64,000 nt of DNA from assembly GCA_002839335.1 (NCBI GenBank), contig PGXU01000004.1:32476-96475 (forward strand), read 5' to 3'. Below, one piece after another: positions 51,675 to 60,311 of the stretch. A program made the position numbers and the translations under genes. Position 1 is the stretch's first letter. Each line of letters begins with the position of its first letter. Under the pieces are notes generated by a model. The model had not been told where the DNA came from and ran no database searches. It was given only the letters and a program-made list of their open reading frames with translations. This DNA comes from Spirochaetae bacterium HGW-Spirochaetae-4 (GTDB lineage: Bacteria; Spirochaetota; Spirochaetia; Sphaerochaetales; Sphaerochaetaceae).

Positions 51675-53098
51675 AGGTCATTTGTGATTTCACCCAAAGT
51701 AAACGCCTCCATGTCGATGGGGGCGGGTTCGAGACACTTTCCTGTTTCCTTCCGATCATGGGCAAGCCGTTCTTGCAACATGTTCTGGAATATGTGTCGC
51801 GGTTGGGAGCCTCCTCGCTTGTGCTGTTCCTATCGGGCAATGCCGACCGGTTCGAGCGGTTCGTTGGTGACGGTGAGCGATGGGGAGTCAAGACCAGCTA
51901 TCATCTGGTAAAGGAAGGGGTCTCGGTGCATGAGCGGATACGCAATGCTGCTTGGATGGGATCCCAAGAGATGTTCCTGTTGTGCAACAATGCCTACCTG
52001 CCATGTATCGACGAGACACACATGCACGAGCCGGCACGGTTTGTCCTGGAGAATGGGACGGAGACCGGGTGGCTCCTCGGAACAAAGGCCCACATGTCTT
52101 CGGATGCGACACCACTTCGGGCGACCGTGGTTGAAGCATTGCATGTGGGTTCGGCCCAATCCTATCTGGATGCCCTGGCCAGGGTCCTCGGGCGCCGGGG
52201 GGGGCCGTTGGTCGTACTTGGCAAGGAATTGCGCCCTGGAGTCTGGGTTGGTCCGGGAACCAGGATCCATCCAACCTGTACATTGACCGCTCCAGTGTAT
52301 ATCGGCTCTCAAGTAAACCTTGGCGAGCATACGATAGTCGGACCGGACAGCGAAATCGGTAGCGGATGTATCGTTGACAATGAGAGCAATATCATCGGCT
52401 CCTCGATTTTGGCGGGAAGTTATGTGGGTAAGCATCTTGATGTCCGTGGGTGTATCGTCAACCAAAATACGATTTTCAATGCCCAACTCAACTCTGCCTA
52501 CGTCGCGGTGGATGAGATTCTTGCCACCTCGGTGGAATCGGAGGACGATTCGATCCGGGTGTTGAAAATACCGCTCGGTTCACGCCTGGTTGCCTGTATG
52601 CTGGGAGTGGCGACCTTACCGCTCTATATCGCCGTCCTATTGGTCAATGCCCTCGTGTATCGGCGTAAAATCACCAGATTGACAGTTGTCTCGATGCGGC
52701 AATCGGCTGCTGAAGAGACGATCGTGTCCGAACCTGGACTCACATTGACCATTCCGATACTTCGCCACCGCTCAGAGATGTGCAAGGGTGTCCGATCCCA
52801 CGCCTTGTGGGTGCTTCTTCCCGGTCTGTGGACGATTGTCCGGGGCAAATCCCGATTTTTCGGCATTCCGTATCGCACGAGGGAAGATTTTGGAAAATTG
52901 TCCATCGATTGGCAGAACCTGTATCTGAAAAGCAATCCCGGGATCATCACCGAAGCCGACATCCTCTACGACGAGCACCCCGAGGAGGAGATGCTGTTCG
53001 CATCCGAAATGTATTACCGTGTTGTGGATTCCTTCGCCTATAACAGGCGACTGTTCCTGCGGTACATCAAGGCACTGTTCACCGGCCACAATTCCTGA
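51671..53098 (+). CDS. Chimeric nucleotidyltransferase / left-handed beta-helix / degenerate sugar transferase protein
   Basis: A 475-residue protein with three parts. Residues ~1-170 look like the core of a sugar nucleotidyltransferase (CFLPIMGKPFLQHVLEYVSRLG), but the GxGTR-type catalytic loop is not evident. Residues ~175-285 form hexapeptide repeats of a left-handed beta-helix (VWVGPGTRIHPTC, VYIGSQVNLGEHT, IVGPDSEIGSG). After a membrane helix (LVACMLGVATLPLYIAVLLV) the last ~150 residues resemble the tail of a bacterial sugar transferase (LLPGLWTIVRGKSRFFG, final RLFLRYIKALF) without its SVGPRP-type motif. It is the last gene of the cluster. The combination suggests a regulatory or scaffolding protein of the glycan pathway; activity is uncertain. 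Confidence 0.75.
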   Translation: MKVICDFTQSKRLHVDGGGFETLSCFLPIMGKPFLQHVLEYVSRLGASSLVLFLSGNADRFERFVGDGERWGVKTSYHLVKEGVSVHERIRNAAWMGSQEMFLLCNNAYLPCIDETHMHEPARFVLENGTETGWLLGTKAHMSSDATPLRATVVEALHVGSAQSYLDALARVLGRRGGPLVVLGKELRPGVWVGPGTRIHPTCTLTAPVYIGSQVNLGEHTIVGPDSEIGSGCIVDNESNIIGSSILAGSYVGKHLDVRGCIVNQNTIFNAQLNSAYVAVDEILATSVESEDDSIRVLKIPLGSRLVACMLGVATLPLYIAVLLVNALVYRRKITRLTVVSMRQSAAEETIVSEPGLTLTIPILRHRSEMCKGVRSHALWVLLPGLWTIVRGKSRFFGIPYRTREDFGKLSIDWQNLYLKSNPGIITEADILYDEHPEEEMLFASEMYYRVVDSFAYNRRLFLRYIKALFTGHNS

Positions 53099-53100
53099 TT

Positions 53101-53254
53101 GCCAAACGAAGCGAGCGGAAAAGGACCATTGCATGGTCACTCTCCCGAGCGAGTGCAGGCAACGTGAGGTGACCGAAGGAACCTTTCATGCCAAACGAAG
53201 CGAGCGGAAAAGGACCATTGCATGGTCACTCTCCCGAGCGAGTGCAGGCAACGT
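53101..53254. repeat. Tandem 65-base palindromic repeat (two perfect copies)
   Basis: 53101-53165 and 53190-53254 are identical, 89 bases apart start to start. Each unit contains a perfect hairpin GACCAT-TGC-ATGGTC and a second one around CACTC/GAGTG, plus GAAGCGAGCGG. The two copies are joined by a 24-base linker. The unit is noncoding in all frames and sits at the meeting point of two converging operons, like REP/BIME elements. Confidence 0.85.
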
Positions 53255-53268
53255 AAGGATCCATACCT

Positions 53269-53323
53269 CGCCCCTTGGGGCGAAAAAGGAGGCTTTGCCT
53301 CCTAGGTCCAGGGTTTGCCCTGG
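53269..53323 (-). terminator. Triple-hairpin terminator of the STAS-glycan operon
   Basis: Read from the minus-strand operon: CCAGGG-CAAA-CCCTGG (53308-53323), then AGGAGGC-AAA-GCCTCCT followed by five T residues (53283-53303, the effective intrinsic terminator), then CGCCCC-AA-GGGGCG (53269-53282). All three stems are perfect. Confidence 0.8.
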
Positions 53324-53343
53324 GGGTATTGATACCTTTCATT
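53324..53343. repeat. 20-base repeat, copy 2
   Basis: Identical to 10260-10279. Here it overlaps the TAA stop of the nucleotidyltransferase gene and leads into the terminator hairpins. A weaker echo (AACCTTTCATG) sits at 53180-53190 between the two 65-base units. Confidence 0.8.
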
Positions 53344-54433
53344 AATTGCAGGTGCGCCATATCGCGAGGAACGCGTTTGCCCGATCGTTCCAGCTATGGT
53401 CGCGATATTGCACATTGTCCAGCAAAACGGCCAACGAGCCGTAGAGCGCCTCACGTGGATACTTCCAGGAGAATGTCCCTTTCTTCAGCTGTTTGAGTAC
53501 ATTGCGTGCAACATTCCTTGGTGTGTGCTGCAAGGGTTCGCGGACGAATGTATCGTCGGCATACGAGGCGGCATCCGACCAACTCCCACCGGTTCTCAAC
53601 TTCTCAGTCCACAACAACATGCGAACCCATTCCTTTGCCAGCACTTCAAGCTCCGCCACGTTCGGCTGTCGTTCGGCAAGGCTTTGCGGATTGAGCTTGA
53701 AGTCGGCTGCCCGTATATAATCGGCAAGAATGGTATCGCAACCCACAGGTAGCATCTCTTCGATATGTTCCTGGAGCAACGACCGTCGGCTATGCAGGGG
53801 AGGTCGATACAATCCTTTCGCAATCAGCAGACTGTCACCCAAGGCCAATGCACATTTCTGCTGGTTCCGGCGGATGAAATCGGGATCGGGGAGACGGTGG
53901 GTAGTATCGGATTCCATCCGGGACGCTTCCTGGATCGCTTGCAGCAGGCCGGCCCCACGATTCAACAGGAGCCGCAAGGCCTCGACAGCAGGCAGCGGAT
54001 CGGCCATATGGGCAGGCACACGGGTGCTCAGCACGTTCGGATCTCCCGTTATAACCACATGTCCATCCAACAGGTCCTGGAACATAAGCGAATGCGGGAG
54101 TTTGGCCAGTGCCTCGATCGGGAGTGGAACGCCGATGTCGACCTCGATTTCCAACTGCTTCCCATACCCGGCGGTAATATCTTGGATTGCCTTTGGCAAA
54201 TCCGATGGGCCCTTCGTAACGATAAACAGGTCGAAATCATTGTAGGGGAACTCTTTCCCATCCTTGACAATGCATGCACCCTCACCCCGTCCGTAGCCCC
54301 CTCCGAGAATCAATGCAACGAATCGCGGCCCCATGACCTCGGCAATGCTTCTCCCCATGGACTGCAGGGACGAATGCATCCGCCGCTCAAAGTCCTCGGA
54401 ACCGGTGGCCGAAAGTCGTCTGTTCGTGTTCAT
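53342..54433 (-). CDS. Nucleotidyltransferase-fold protein
   Basis: A 363-residue soluble protein with a polymerase-beta-type nucleotidyltransferase core in the first ~150 residues: LILGGGYGRGEGACI (the GG-GRGE loop) followed by FPYNDFDLFIV with the DxD carboxylates, and EIDVG-like EIEVDIGVPL as the third. The remaining ~210 residues are helical and unlike known families. The frame is open 64 codons upstream, but the ATG at 54433 follows GGGAG and overlaps the glycosyltransferase stop by four bases. It probably transfers a nucleotide or phosphate-containing group to a glycan or protein; the substrate is unknown. Confidence 0.82.
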   Translation of the reverse strand: MNTNRRLSATGSEDFERRMHSSLQSMGRSIAEVMGPRFVALILGGGYGRGEGACIVKDGKEFPYNDFDLFIVTKGPSDLPKAIQDITAGYGKQLEIEVDIGVPLPIEALAKLPHSLMFQDLLDGHVVITGDPNVLSTRVPAHMADPLPAVEALRLLLNRGAGLLQAIQEASRMESDTTHRLPDPDFIRRNQQKCALALGDSLLIAKGLYRPPLHSRRSLLQEHIEEMLPVGCDTILADYIRAADFKLNPQSLAERQPNVAELEVLAKEWVRMLLWTEKLRTGGSWSDAASYADDTFVREPLQHTPRNVARNVLKQLKKGTFSWKYPREALYGSLAVLLDNVQYRDHSWNDRANAFLAIWRTCN

Positions 54434-55302
54434 ACTGTCTCCCGTCCGGCCCAACCGGCCTTGAATCCTTTTCTTCGTCCCACCATTTGCGCACCCCGTA
54501 GTAGGAAAGATTGGAATACGATCGAAAGGTCTTTGGTTTTGATGGCATAGCCGAGATCGCTTTTCACTTGACGCATATACGGCAATAGCGAGTACCTGAG
54601 CAAGGAGCGGTCCCACGTGGACCAATCGAAAATCGTTGCCTCGGCCTTGCCCTCGCCGAAGTGACGCTTCGAAAATTCCCTGGCGGTGTAGTTGTGGGAA
54701 TGCAAGACCCGGGAATCCTTCCTATATGAGATGCTCCATCCCATCTGCCGTATCCTCCAGGTCCAATCGATATCCTCGGAGTATTGGATGTCGGTCCTGA
54801 ACGGCAGCGTATCCCAAACGGAACGTCGGATTGCCGATGAGGCCATGGAGAAGCAGTGGCGCCAATACTGCTGTCGGGAGCCGTCGCCGAAGGTGTCGTC
54901 GGTATCCTTGGCAAACAGGGGTTTGCAATCCGGACGCGGACTTTGTCGGCCGAATACCGCGGCGACTTTCGGATCAGCGAAACCATTGACCAATTCTGCG
55001 AGCCAGTGTTCGTCCACGGGTGTACAGTCGGAATTCAGGAACACGACGAACGGTGCTTGTGCATCGACTTCGGTCATTGCCCGGTTAAGGACTTTTCCCG
55101 GTACATAGGTTCCGGCCGGAACCTCGTGGACGACAACCTTGCGGGAGGCCAGGAATTCGGCTGATCCGTCGGTCGAGGCGTTGTCATAGACGTGGATATC
55201 CACCGGAAGGGATTGCCCCTCGACCATGTCCAGTGTTTGACGCAGGTAGATGAGGTCGTTGTGGGACCGGATGACTATTGGGATTGCTTGTTGAGAAGGC
55301 AT
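54430..55302 (-). CDS. GT2-family glycosyltransferase
   Basis: A 290-residue GT-A enzyme: IPIVIRSHNDLIYLRQTLDM start, IHVYDNASTDGSAEFL, the metal-binding FLNSDCTPVDEHW and the catalytic YSEDIDWTWRIRQMG block near residue 170. It is a rhamnosyl/galactosyltransferase-like enzyme judged by length and motif. It overlaps the phosphodiesterase gene by 28 bases and the nucleotidyltransferase gene by four, so the three are translated together. Confidence 0.92.
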   Translation of the reverse strand: MPSQQAIPIVIRSHNDLIYLRQTLDMVEGQSLPVDIHVYDNASTDGSAEFLASRKVVVHEVPAGTYVPGKVLNRAMTEVDAQAPFVVFLNSDCTPVDEHWLAELVNGFADPKVAAVFGRQSPRPDCKPLFAKDTDDTFGDGSRQQYWRHCFSMASSAIRRSVWDTLPFRTDIQYSEDIDWTWRIRQMGWSISYRKDSRVLHSHNYTAREFSKRHFGEGKAEATIFDWSTWDRSLLRYSLLPYMRQVKSDLGYAIKTKDLSIVFQSFLLRGAQMVGRRKGFKAGWAGRETV

Positions 55303-56462
55303 CTGTCGATTTCTCCCTTCATGATCCGGTACAAGTCGTCCAGTCGCTTCGGTTCTTGCACCATAGCTTCAGATGTAGCATAGGCGGCAACTGATGCATG
55401 ATGGTCGATCGCATATCCATGCATACCTTTCAACGGCCGTTGTCCCATGTGGCTGGGAATGAGCAGGGTTCCGGGATTCAAAAGGAAGAAGGTATCGCCA
55501 TAACGGTTGTCCGGAAAATCGACCCCCCACTCATGCTTTTTTCGGGAATCCATGAACGCACCGCAATCAAGTTTCCCGAGTGCCTCGGTTATCTTGTGTT
55601 CGGCTCCATCGCGCAAGAACCAAAAGCGCGCCATGGTCGAGTCGTAGACCGCCGCATAATCGATACCGAAGCGCAAGGGCAATTGTTCTACGATCGACAT
55701 GAGGTCGAAGGTCCTGTCGATATCCGTCATGCCATGGTCGGAGAAGACATGCAATCGCACCGTCTCGTATTCCGACCGGGCCAATGCCAGCAGCTCCCTG
55801 AGTTGCCGGTCGTACCAGGCGATCTTTTCGGTCACTTGTTGTGCAACGGTTCCGTACTGGTGGAGAATCGCATCCATCGATGCCATATACAGGTAGGCGA
55901 ATGTCACATTGCGTTGCGGATCCTGCAAAGCTGTTTTCAGCCGGCCGAGATTCTCCAGTTCCGGGGATCGCCAGTCAGAAAGGAAGAAATCGACCGCATG
56001 GTCACGGGCATAGTCCATGATGGTCGGGCTGCCGCTATTCATGCCCCCGGTAAGGTAGAGGTCCCGCTTCTCGGTATAGTCGAAATAGGGCAACAGCTTG
56101 AAGGGCATGTTGTATATGTTGAAATATCCGGTGTATCCCAGCTGTCTTCTGATGATACGGCTTGCGATATTGCGTACACGGTTCCTGCTGGAGAGGGCGG
56201 TGGGGACAAGTCGCATCAACTGGATGAACAGCGAATGCCTGAACGGCGAGTTCTCGGGGTCGTAGGCATAGAATGAGAAATGACCATGGTCGCGTGGCAA
56301 CAAGCCCGAGAGAATGGTCGGGTCACACGTGGAGCTGTACCCGAAGATGGTATCCAACGGCTGCTTGTGTCGCAATTCGTCATCGAGAAACGGATGGGTC
56401 TTCATGAGATCCCATCCGAAGGCATCGATGAATACGCACAGGCTGACCGTCTGTTTCTTCAC
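55275..56462 (-). CDS. Alkaline-phosphatase-superfamily (type I phosphodiesterase) protein
   Basis: A 395-residue protein of the phosphodiesterase/sulfatase superfamily. The N-terminal metal site is CVFIDAFGWDLM, the nucleophile region YSSTCDPTILSG (Thr or Ser), then HVFSDHGMTDIDRTFD and MHGYAIDHHASVAAY complete the two-metal ligands. There is no signal peptide or membrane helix, so it should be cytoplasmic. Nucleotide-pyrophosphatase and phosphoglycerol-mutase-like activities are possible. It starts at a GTG (56462), 13 bases after the STAS gene, and is probably involved in processing sugar nucleotides or lipid-linked phosphates in the operon. Confidence 0.85.
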   Translation of the reverse strand: MKKQTVSLCVFIDAFGWDLMKTHPFLDDELRHKQPLDTIFGYSSTCDPTILSGLLPRDHGHFSFYAYDPENSPFRHSLFIQLMRLVPTALSSRNRVRNIASRIIRRQLGYTGYFNIYNMPFKLLPYFDYTEKRDLYLTGGMNSGSPTIMDYARDHAVDFFLSDWRSPELENLGRLKTALQDPQRNVTFAYLYMASMDAILHQYGTVAQQVTEKIAWYDRQLRELLALARSEYETVRLHVFSDHGMTDIDRTFDLMSIVEQLPLRFGIDYAAVYDSTMARFWFLRDGAEHKITEALGKLDCGAFMDSRKKHEWGVDFPDNRYGDTFFLLNPGTLLIPSHMGQRPLKGMHGYAIDHHASVAAYATSEAMVQEPKRLDDLYRIMKGEIDRCLLNKQSQ

Positions 56463-56474
56463 AATGGTATTCCC

Positions 56475-56807
56475 TTACGATGAGAAAGAGGCCAATGCTT
56501 CCTCACGGGAATTGAAGACTTCCATGATCTGGTGCAATCTCACCAGTTCAAAGAGTACGCGTACCGGTTTGGTCACGTTGCAGAGCTTGAGTTCGCCACC
56601 TTTTTGGTTGAGTCGCTTGAGAGCGAACAACAATACACCCAATCCAGAACTGTCGATGAACGTGATCTTCTCGAGGTCGAGCACCAAAGCCTTGGTCTGT
56701 TCGATATGTTCTTCCAACGAGGCCTTGAATTCCTTGGCGTTCGCCGCAGTGAGTGTGGAGGTGGTAGGCACCAATACCAAAGCGTGTTGTTCTTGAATTG
56801 CATCCAT
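56475..56807 (-). CDS. STAS-domain anti-sigma-factor antagonist
   Basis: A 110-residue single STAS domain of the SpoIIAA/RsbV type: ALVLDLEKITFIDSSGLGVLLFALKRLNQKGG with the phosphorylatable serine in IDSSGLG (about residue 58) and VRVLFELVRLHQIMEVF at the end. It is the first gene of the minus-strand unit with the phosphodiesterase, GT2 and nucleotidyltransferase genes. In partner switching it would be phosphorylated by a kinase and dephosphorylated by a SpoIIE-type phosphatase such as the one at 61506-63929. GGAGGG upstream of the ATG sets the start; a 13-base palindrome (56852-56864) lies in the upstream region. Confidence 0.93.
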   Translation of the reverse strand: MDAIQEQHALVLVPTTSTLTAANAKEFKASLEEHIEQTKALVLDLEKITFIDSSGLGVLLFALKRLNQKGGELKLCNVTKPVRVLFELVRLHQIMEVFNSREEALASFSS

Positions 56808-56923
56808 ATCATTCCCTCCGGGTTATCTTGTCAGTATTGTCTACCATCATATGCCAAATTGGCAAAAACTCATAGCGTTTAATTTCCAAAGGGAGTGGAG
56901 AAAGCCTCCAAAGGCCTTTTATA

Positions 56924-56953
56924 TTTACAGACCACTCGCGTCGGACGTATAGT
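56924..56953 (+). promoter_or_regulatory. Promoter of the family 9 glycosidase gene, leaderless type
   Basis: TTTACA (56924-56929) and TATAGT (56948-56953) are spaced by 18 bases, with the ATG at 56960 six bases downstream and no ribosome binding site. Confidence 0.6.
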
Positions 56954-56959
56954 GTATGC

Positions 56960-59191
56960 ATGATTCAAGCCAAAGACACCCGCTTTCGGAACAGCTTGCT
57001 GTTCGTCCTGCTTTTCCAGGCCTGTCTGTTGCTGCTTCCTGCCAAGGGAACGGTGGAACATGGTCCTTTCGACCTGCAGGTGCATACGGCGACCTCCAAC
57101 ATCCTGGTGGTCACCTTCTCCGATGGCTTCCAACCGGAGCGTCTGCCCGTAGACCCGTTGGAGACCGAGCGTGCGGACTGGCAAGTGAACGCCCAACCTC
57201 CTCTCGCGGTCCACCATGCCGTGAGGACAATCGATGAACTTCCGAAACAGAAGGACGGGACATACCCGATCGAGACCGGATACTCCATCTACCTCGATAT
57301 CGGAGAGCCGTTGGTGAATGGCGATACCTACGATATCTCAGGACCCTTCGGGAGCATCACGCTTCTGTTCAACGACCGCAACATCCTGAACGAGTCACTG
57401 AAGGTGAACCAGGTCGGGTACCACCCGCAAAGTGCGGTACGATACGCGAACCTCGGGGTATACCTGGGTTCAGGCGGTCCGGTCAAGCTCGAACTACCGT
57501 TGGAATACCGTGTGCTTCGCTTTGTGGACAAGCAGCCTGTCCACACCGGTGCCGCCGAATATCGGGGTGACGATACGCTCGTGGATCCGAAGGTCGTCTC
57601 TTCGGGTGAACATGTGTATCGGCTCGATTTGTCAGCGGTCCCTGCCGGAGGACCCTATGTCGTGCAAGTGCCGGGATGGGGAATCTCGCATCCTTTCGAG
57701 ATCTCCTCGGAAGCCATCGGGACCATAGCTTCCACAGCCCTGCGGGGATTGTACCATCAGCGGTGCGGGATAGCCTTGGAAGCTCCGTGGACCGTCTACA
57801 CACGGGATGCGGGCCACACCCAGGTTGCCTTGACCCGCACACCCTGGGTGAACTCACCTTCGATAACCGTGCCGAAGGATATGCCGATGGTGCCGATGTC
57901 CGGCGGGCATCACGATGCCGGGGACTTCGACCGGCGCAAGTATCATACGATCGTTCCCATTCTGCTCATGGGGTATCTGGAAGCTTTTCCCGAGAATTTT
58001 TCCGACGGACAGGCACGGATTCCCGAATCGGGCAATGGTTTGCCCGATTTCCTCGACGAAGCGTTGTGGGCAATACGGGGGTGGGAGAACCTGCAGATAT
58101 CCGACTCCTCGGATCCGCACTACGGCGGTATCATGGGCGGAACGGAGACAAAGGGGCATCCCGAGTATGGGGTGGTCGATGCGGCGACCGATGACAGACC
58201 GTATGGGACTTGGGAAGTGGATACGGAGATAACCGCCTTTGGCGCTGGCATGATGGCCCATGCCGCCCGACTGCTGTCCGGGTATGAGGCGTGGGAGGCG
58301 CGGGCGCGCCAATTGTATGGCAAGGCTCTCCTTGCATGGTCGTTGCTGGAACGGATGGATTCGACTGAAGAAGCGACGGCACACCATATGTACGCCGCTC
58401 TCCAATTGTATCTGGCCTCGTTGCAATTCGGCGACACCGCATCCGCCGAAGCGTTCCACACACTGTTCAAACGGTCTTCCACCGTGCTCCTTGTCGAAGA
58501 TGGCACCTGGCCACACCAATATCGACCCGGAAATATCATGGCGACTGTCCAAACGGTCCATTTCAGCAGCTACCTCGTCACCACCTTGCCGACCGACACC
58601 AATCTTGCCGGGCAACTTGCACAGATTGTTTTCGACCAGGCGGAAAAAGGTGGATATATGGGATTCGATATGGAATCGGCCATGTATCCGCAAGGGGCGA
58701 CCAAATCGTACGGATGGGGTGCCGCCACGGCACAGGGACGGTACGCCGATGTGCATGTGTTCGCCTACCGGCTGACTGGGGATGCACAGCTACGCGAGCG
58801 GCAGTTCGCCATACTTTCCCAGTATGCCGACTATGCCTTGGGGTTGAATCCCTTGGGAGTCTCGTACATCACCGGACTTGGGGCCGTGCAACCGAAAAGT
58901 CCGTTGCACCTCGATTCCTGGACCTCCAGACAACGCGGTCTGGGACCGGTGCCTGGTATCCTCGTGTACGGACCAACCGCCGAACGCAGTGGAGCCTCCT
59001 ACCAGCGGGTGGTCAGCGACAAGTTGTATCCACGGTGGGACGACCTTCCCACGCAACGGCGGTGGACCGACGGCTGGTCGTTGGTAAACAACAACGAGTT
59101 CACCATATGGGAAACCATGGTGTGGAACATCGGCTTGTATGGGGTACTCGATACACCTCGTGTCAACGGGAAAGAAGTCGTTTCACCGTAG
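56960..59191 (+). CDS. Glycoside hydrolase family 9 enzyme with Ig-like N-terminal domain
   Basis: A 743-residue secreted or envelope protein. An N-terminal hydrophobic signal (LLFVLLFQACLLLLPAKG) has no lipobox cysteine in the right place. A CelD-type Ig-like domain lies at ~100-260 (VNQVGYHPQSAVRYANLGVY is the typical start), then the GH9 catalytic domain from ~270 with SGGHHDAGDFDRRKYH (catalytic aspartates) and the C-terminal NNNEFTIWETMVWNIGLYGVL with the general-acid glutamate. Family 9 enzymes are mostly endoglucanases, but the neighbourhood of polysaccharide genes points to an exopolysaccharide glycosidase or exo-acting glucosidase instead. It has its own leaderless-type promoter and converges with the next gene, overlapping it by 29 bases. 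Confidence 0.9.
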   Translation: MIQAKDTRFRNSLLFVLLFQACLLLLPAKGTVEHGPFDLQVHTATSNILVVTFSDGFQPERLPVDPLETERADWQVNAQPPLAVHHAVRTIDELPKQKDGTYPIETGYSIYLDIGEPLVNGDTYDISGPFGSITLLFNDRNILNESLKVNQVGYHPQSAVRYANLGVYLGSGGPVKLELPLEYRVLRFVDKQPVHTGAAEYRGDDTLVDPKVVSSGEHVYRLDLSAVPAGGPYVVQVPGWGISHPFEISSEAIGTIASTALRGLYHQRCGIALEAPWTVYTRDAGHTQVALTRTPWVNSPSITVPKDMPMVPMSGGHHDAGDFDRRKYHTIVPILLMGYLEAFPENFSDGQARIPESGNGLPDFLDEALWAIRGWENLQISDSSDPHYGGIMGGTETKGHPEYGVVDAATDDRPYGTWEVDTEITAFGAGMMAHAARLLSGYEAWEARARQLYGKALLAWSLLERMDSTEEATAHHMYAALQLYLASLQFGDTASAEAFHTLFKRSSTVLLVEDGTWPHQYRPGNIMATVQTVHFSSYLVTTLPTDTNLAGQLAQIVFDQAEKGGYMGFDMESAMYPQGATKSYGWGAATAQGRYADVHVFAYRLTGDAQLRERQFAILSQYADYALGLNPLGVSYITGLGAVQPKSPLHLDSWTSRQRGLGPVPGILVYGPTAERSGASYQRVVSDKLYPRWDDLPTQRRWTDGWSLVNNNEFTIWETMVWNIGLYGVLDTPRVNGKEVVSP

Positions 59192-60257
59192 CCTTCAACG
59201 TTGTCCCATGGATACGCAAATGGTACGAGGGAGATGAAGTCTTGGTCCACAGTTTCTTGTAATCGAGGTATTCTCCACCAAATTCGACCCGTTTGTAGCC
59301 CTTGGTGTAGGAATCCTGCAGGATTTCGGAGAGGATAGCATTGCCCGGAGACCAATCGGCGTACTCCCGGTCGTACGCGCCGAACAGCATGTGGACGGAT
59401 CCCCCTCCGATCAGGTTGAGTTCGAATGCAATGAGTGTACCATTGCAGTGCAATGTGCAGAGGTCGAGCATCCCATTGTGTAGGAATTCTTCGGCGACAC
59501 CAACGTAGAACCGTTTCATATCGTACAGGGCATCCCGCTTGTCCAGGGCGTCCGCTTGCCAGCTCTTGTCGAAGAGCCCCATGATCTCATCAAGCACAAC
59601 GGTCATATCCGATTGGGGGAAATCGTCTGGTTTCTGGTATCTGGAGAAACGGTAGTCGGGATATTGCTCCTGCAGTTTCCTCGTATAGCGACGGATCCGC
59701 TTCCGGTGTCCTTGCGTCCGTTCCGATAGATATTCCACCCAGCTTCCGTCGAGGGGGAAATAGGGTTGTTCATTGAACTCTCGCAGCTCGTGGGAGACAC
59801 CTTGCTTGGATAACAGCGTGGAAACTTCCTGCAACGCACCATCGAGGGGATCCAATTTGAAGAAATCGAAGGAATCGATCGGTTCTCCCACTGTTTCGGT
59901 CAAAGCGATTATTGCTGCTGCCATGACGTTCGGATTGCTGGTCAAGAATGGGTTGATCCGTTGCGAATTGTATTCGATTGTCCGCAATACCGTTCTGGAC
60001 AACCACCTCCCCGGCTCCTTCACCAGTTGGAATACTCCCAGAGCCTGCACCTTCCCGTCGGGATCGAGAAAACGATAGGGTAGTATCCTTTCCCCCTTTC
60101 CGAATATTCCTATTCCCAATTCCATCCATTCCAATTGGCAAAAGGGTGATATGTATGGATTCGAGTCCACAAGGTTTTTCCATTGGGATCTGAAAGCAGT
60201 ATCCGGAGGCCAGGGTGTTGTCTCTGCCCGTAATTTCGGCAAACTATCGTATTCCAT
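59163..60257 (-). CDS. FemAB/GNAT-like (CelD/BcsL type) acyl or aminoacyl transferase
   Basis: A 364-residue cytoplasmic protein with the FemAB-like tandem GNAT fold: WKNLVDSNPYISPFCQLEWMELG near the start is the first GNAT unit, and the second contains LCTLHCNGTLIAFELNLIGGGSVHMLFGAYDREYADWSPGNAILSEIL (the AF..G..V..GAYD..Y....P.. pattern). Family members add amino acids or acyl groups to sugars or peptidoglycan precursors. It sits in the glycan region, so acylation of polysaccharide is plausible. The ATG at 60257 has GGAG at four bases; the frame is open for 82 more codons upstream over the divergent gene. It converges with the GH9 gene. Confidence 0.85.
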   Translation of the reverse strand: MEYDSLPKLRAETTPWPPDTAFRSQWKNLVDSNPYISPFCQLEWMELGIGIFGKGERILPYRFLDPDGKVQALGVFQLVKEPGRWLSRTVLRTIEYNSQRINPFLTSNPNVMAAAIIALTETVGEPIDSFDFFKLDPLDGALQEVSTLLSKQGVSHELREFNEQPYFPLDGSWVEYLSERTQGHRKRIRRYTRKLQEQYPDYRFSRYQKPDDFPQSDMTVVLDEIMGLFDKSWQADALDKRDALYDMKRFYVGVAEEFLHNGMLDLCTLHCNGTLIAFELNLIGGGSVHMLFGAYDREYADWSPGNAILSEILQDSYTKGYKRVEFGGEYLDYKKLWTKTSSPSYHLRIHGTTLKATVKRLLSR

Positions 60258-60282
60258 GCAGCTCCACCAAGATCGATCGTTG

Positions 60283-60311
60283 TTGGCAATCATCATAACA
60301 TGGATTAGACT
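60283..60311 (+). promoter_or_regulatory. Promoter of the GT4 gene at 60318, leaderless type
   Basis: TTGGCA (60283-60288) and TAGACT (60306-60311) are spaced by 17 bases; the ATG at 60318 is six bases downstream, without a ribosome binding site. Confidence 0.5.

Noticed and set aside
53101..53254. CRISPR-like array
   Set aside because: Only two repeat units of 65 bases with a 24-base linker; CRISPR repeats are shorter and regularly alternate with unique spacers, and no cas genes are present.
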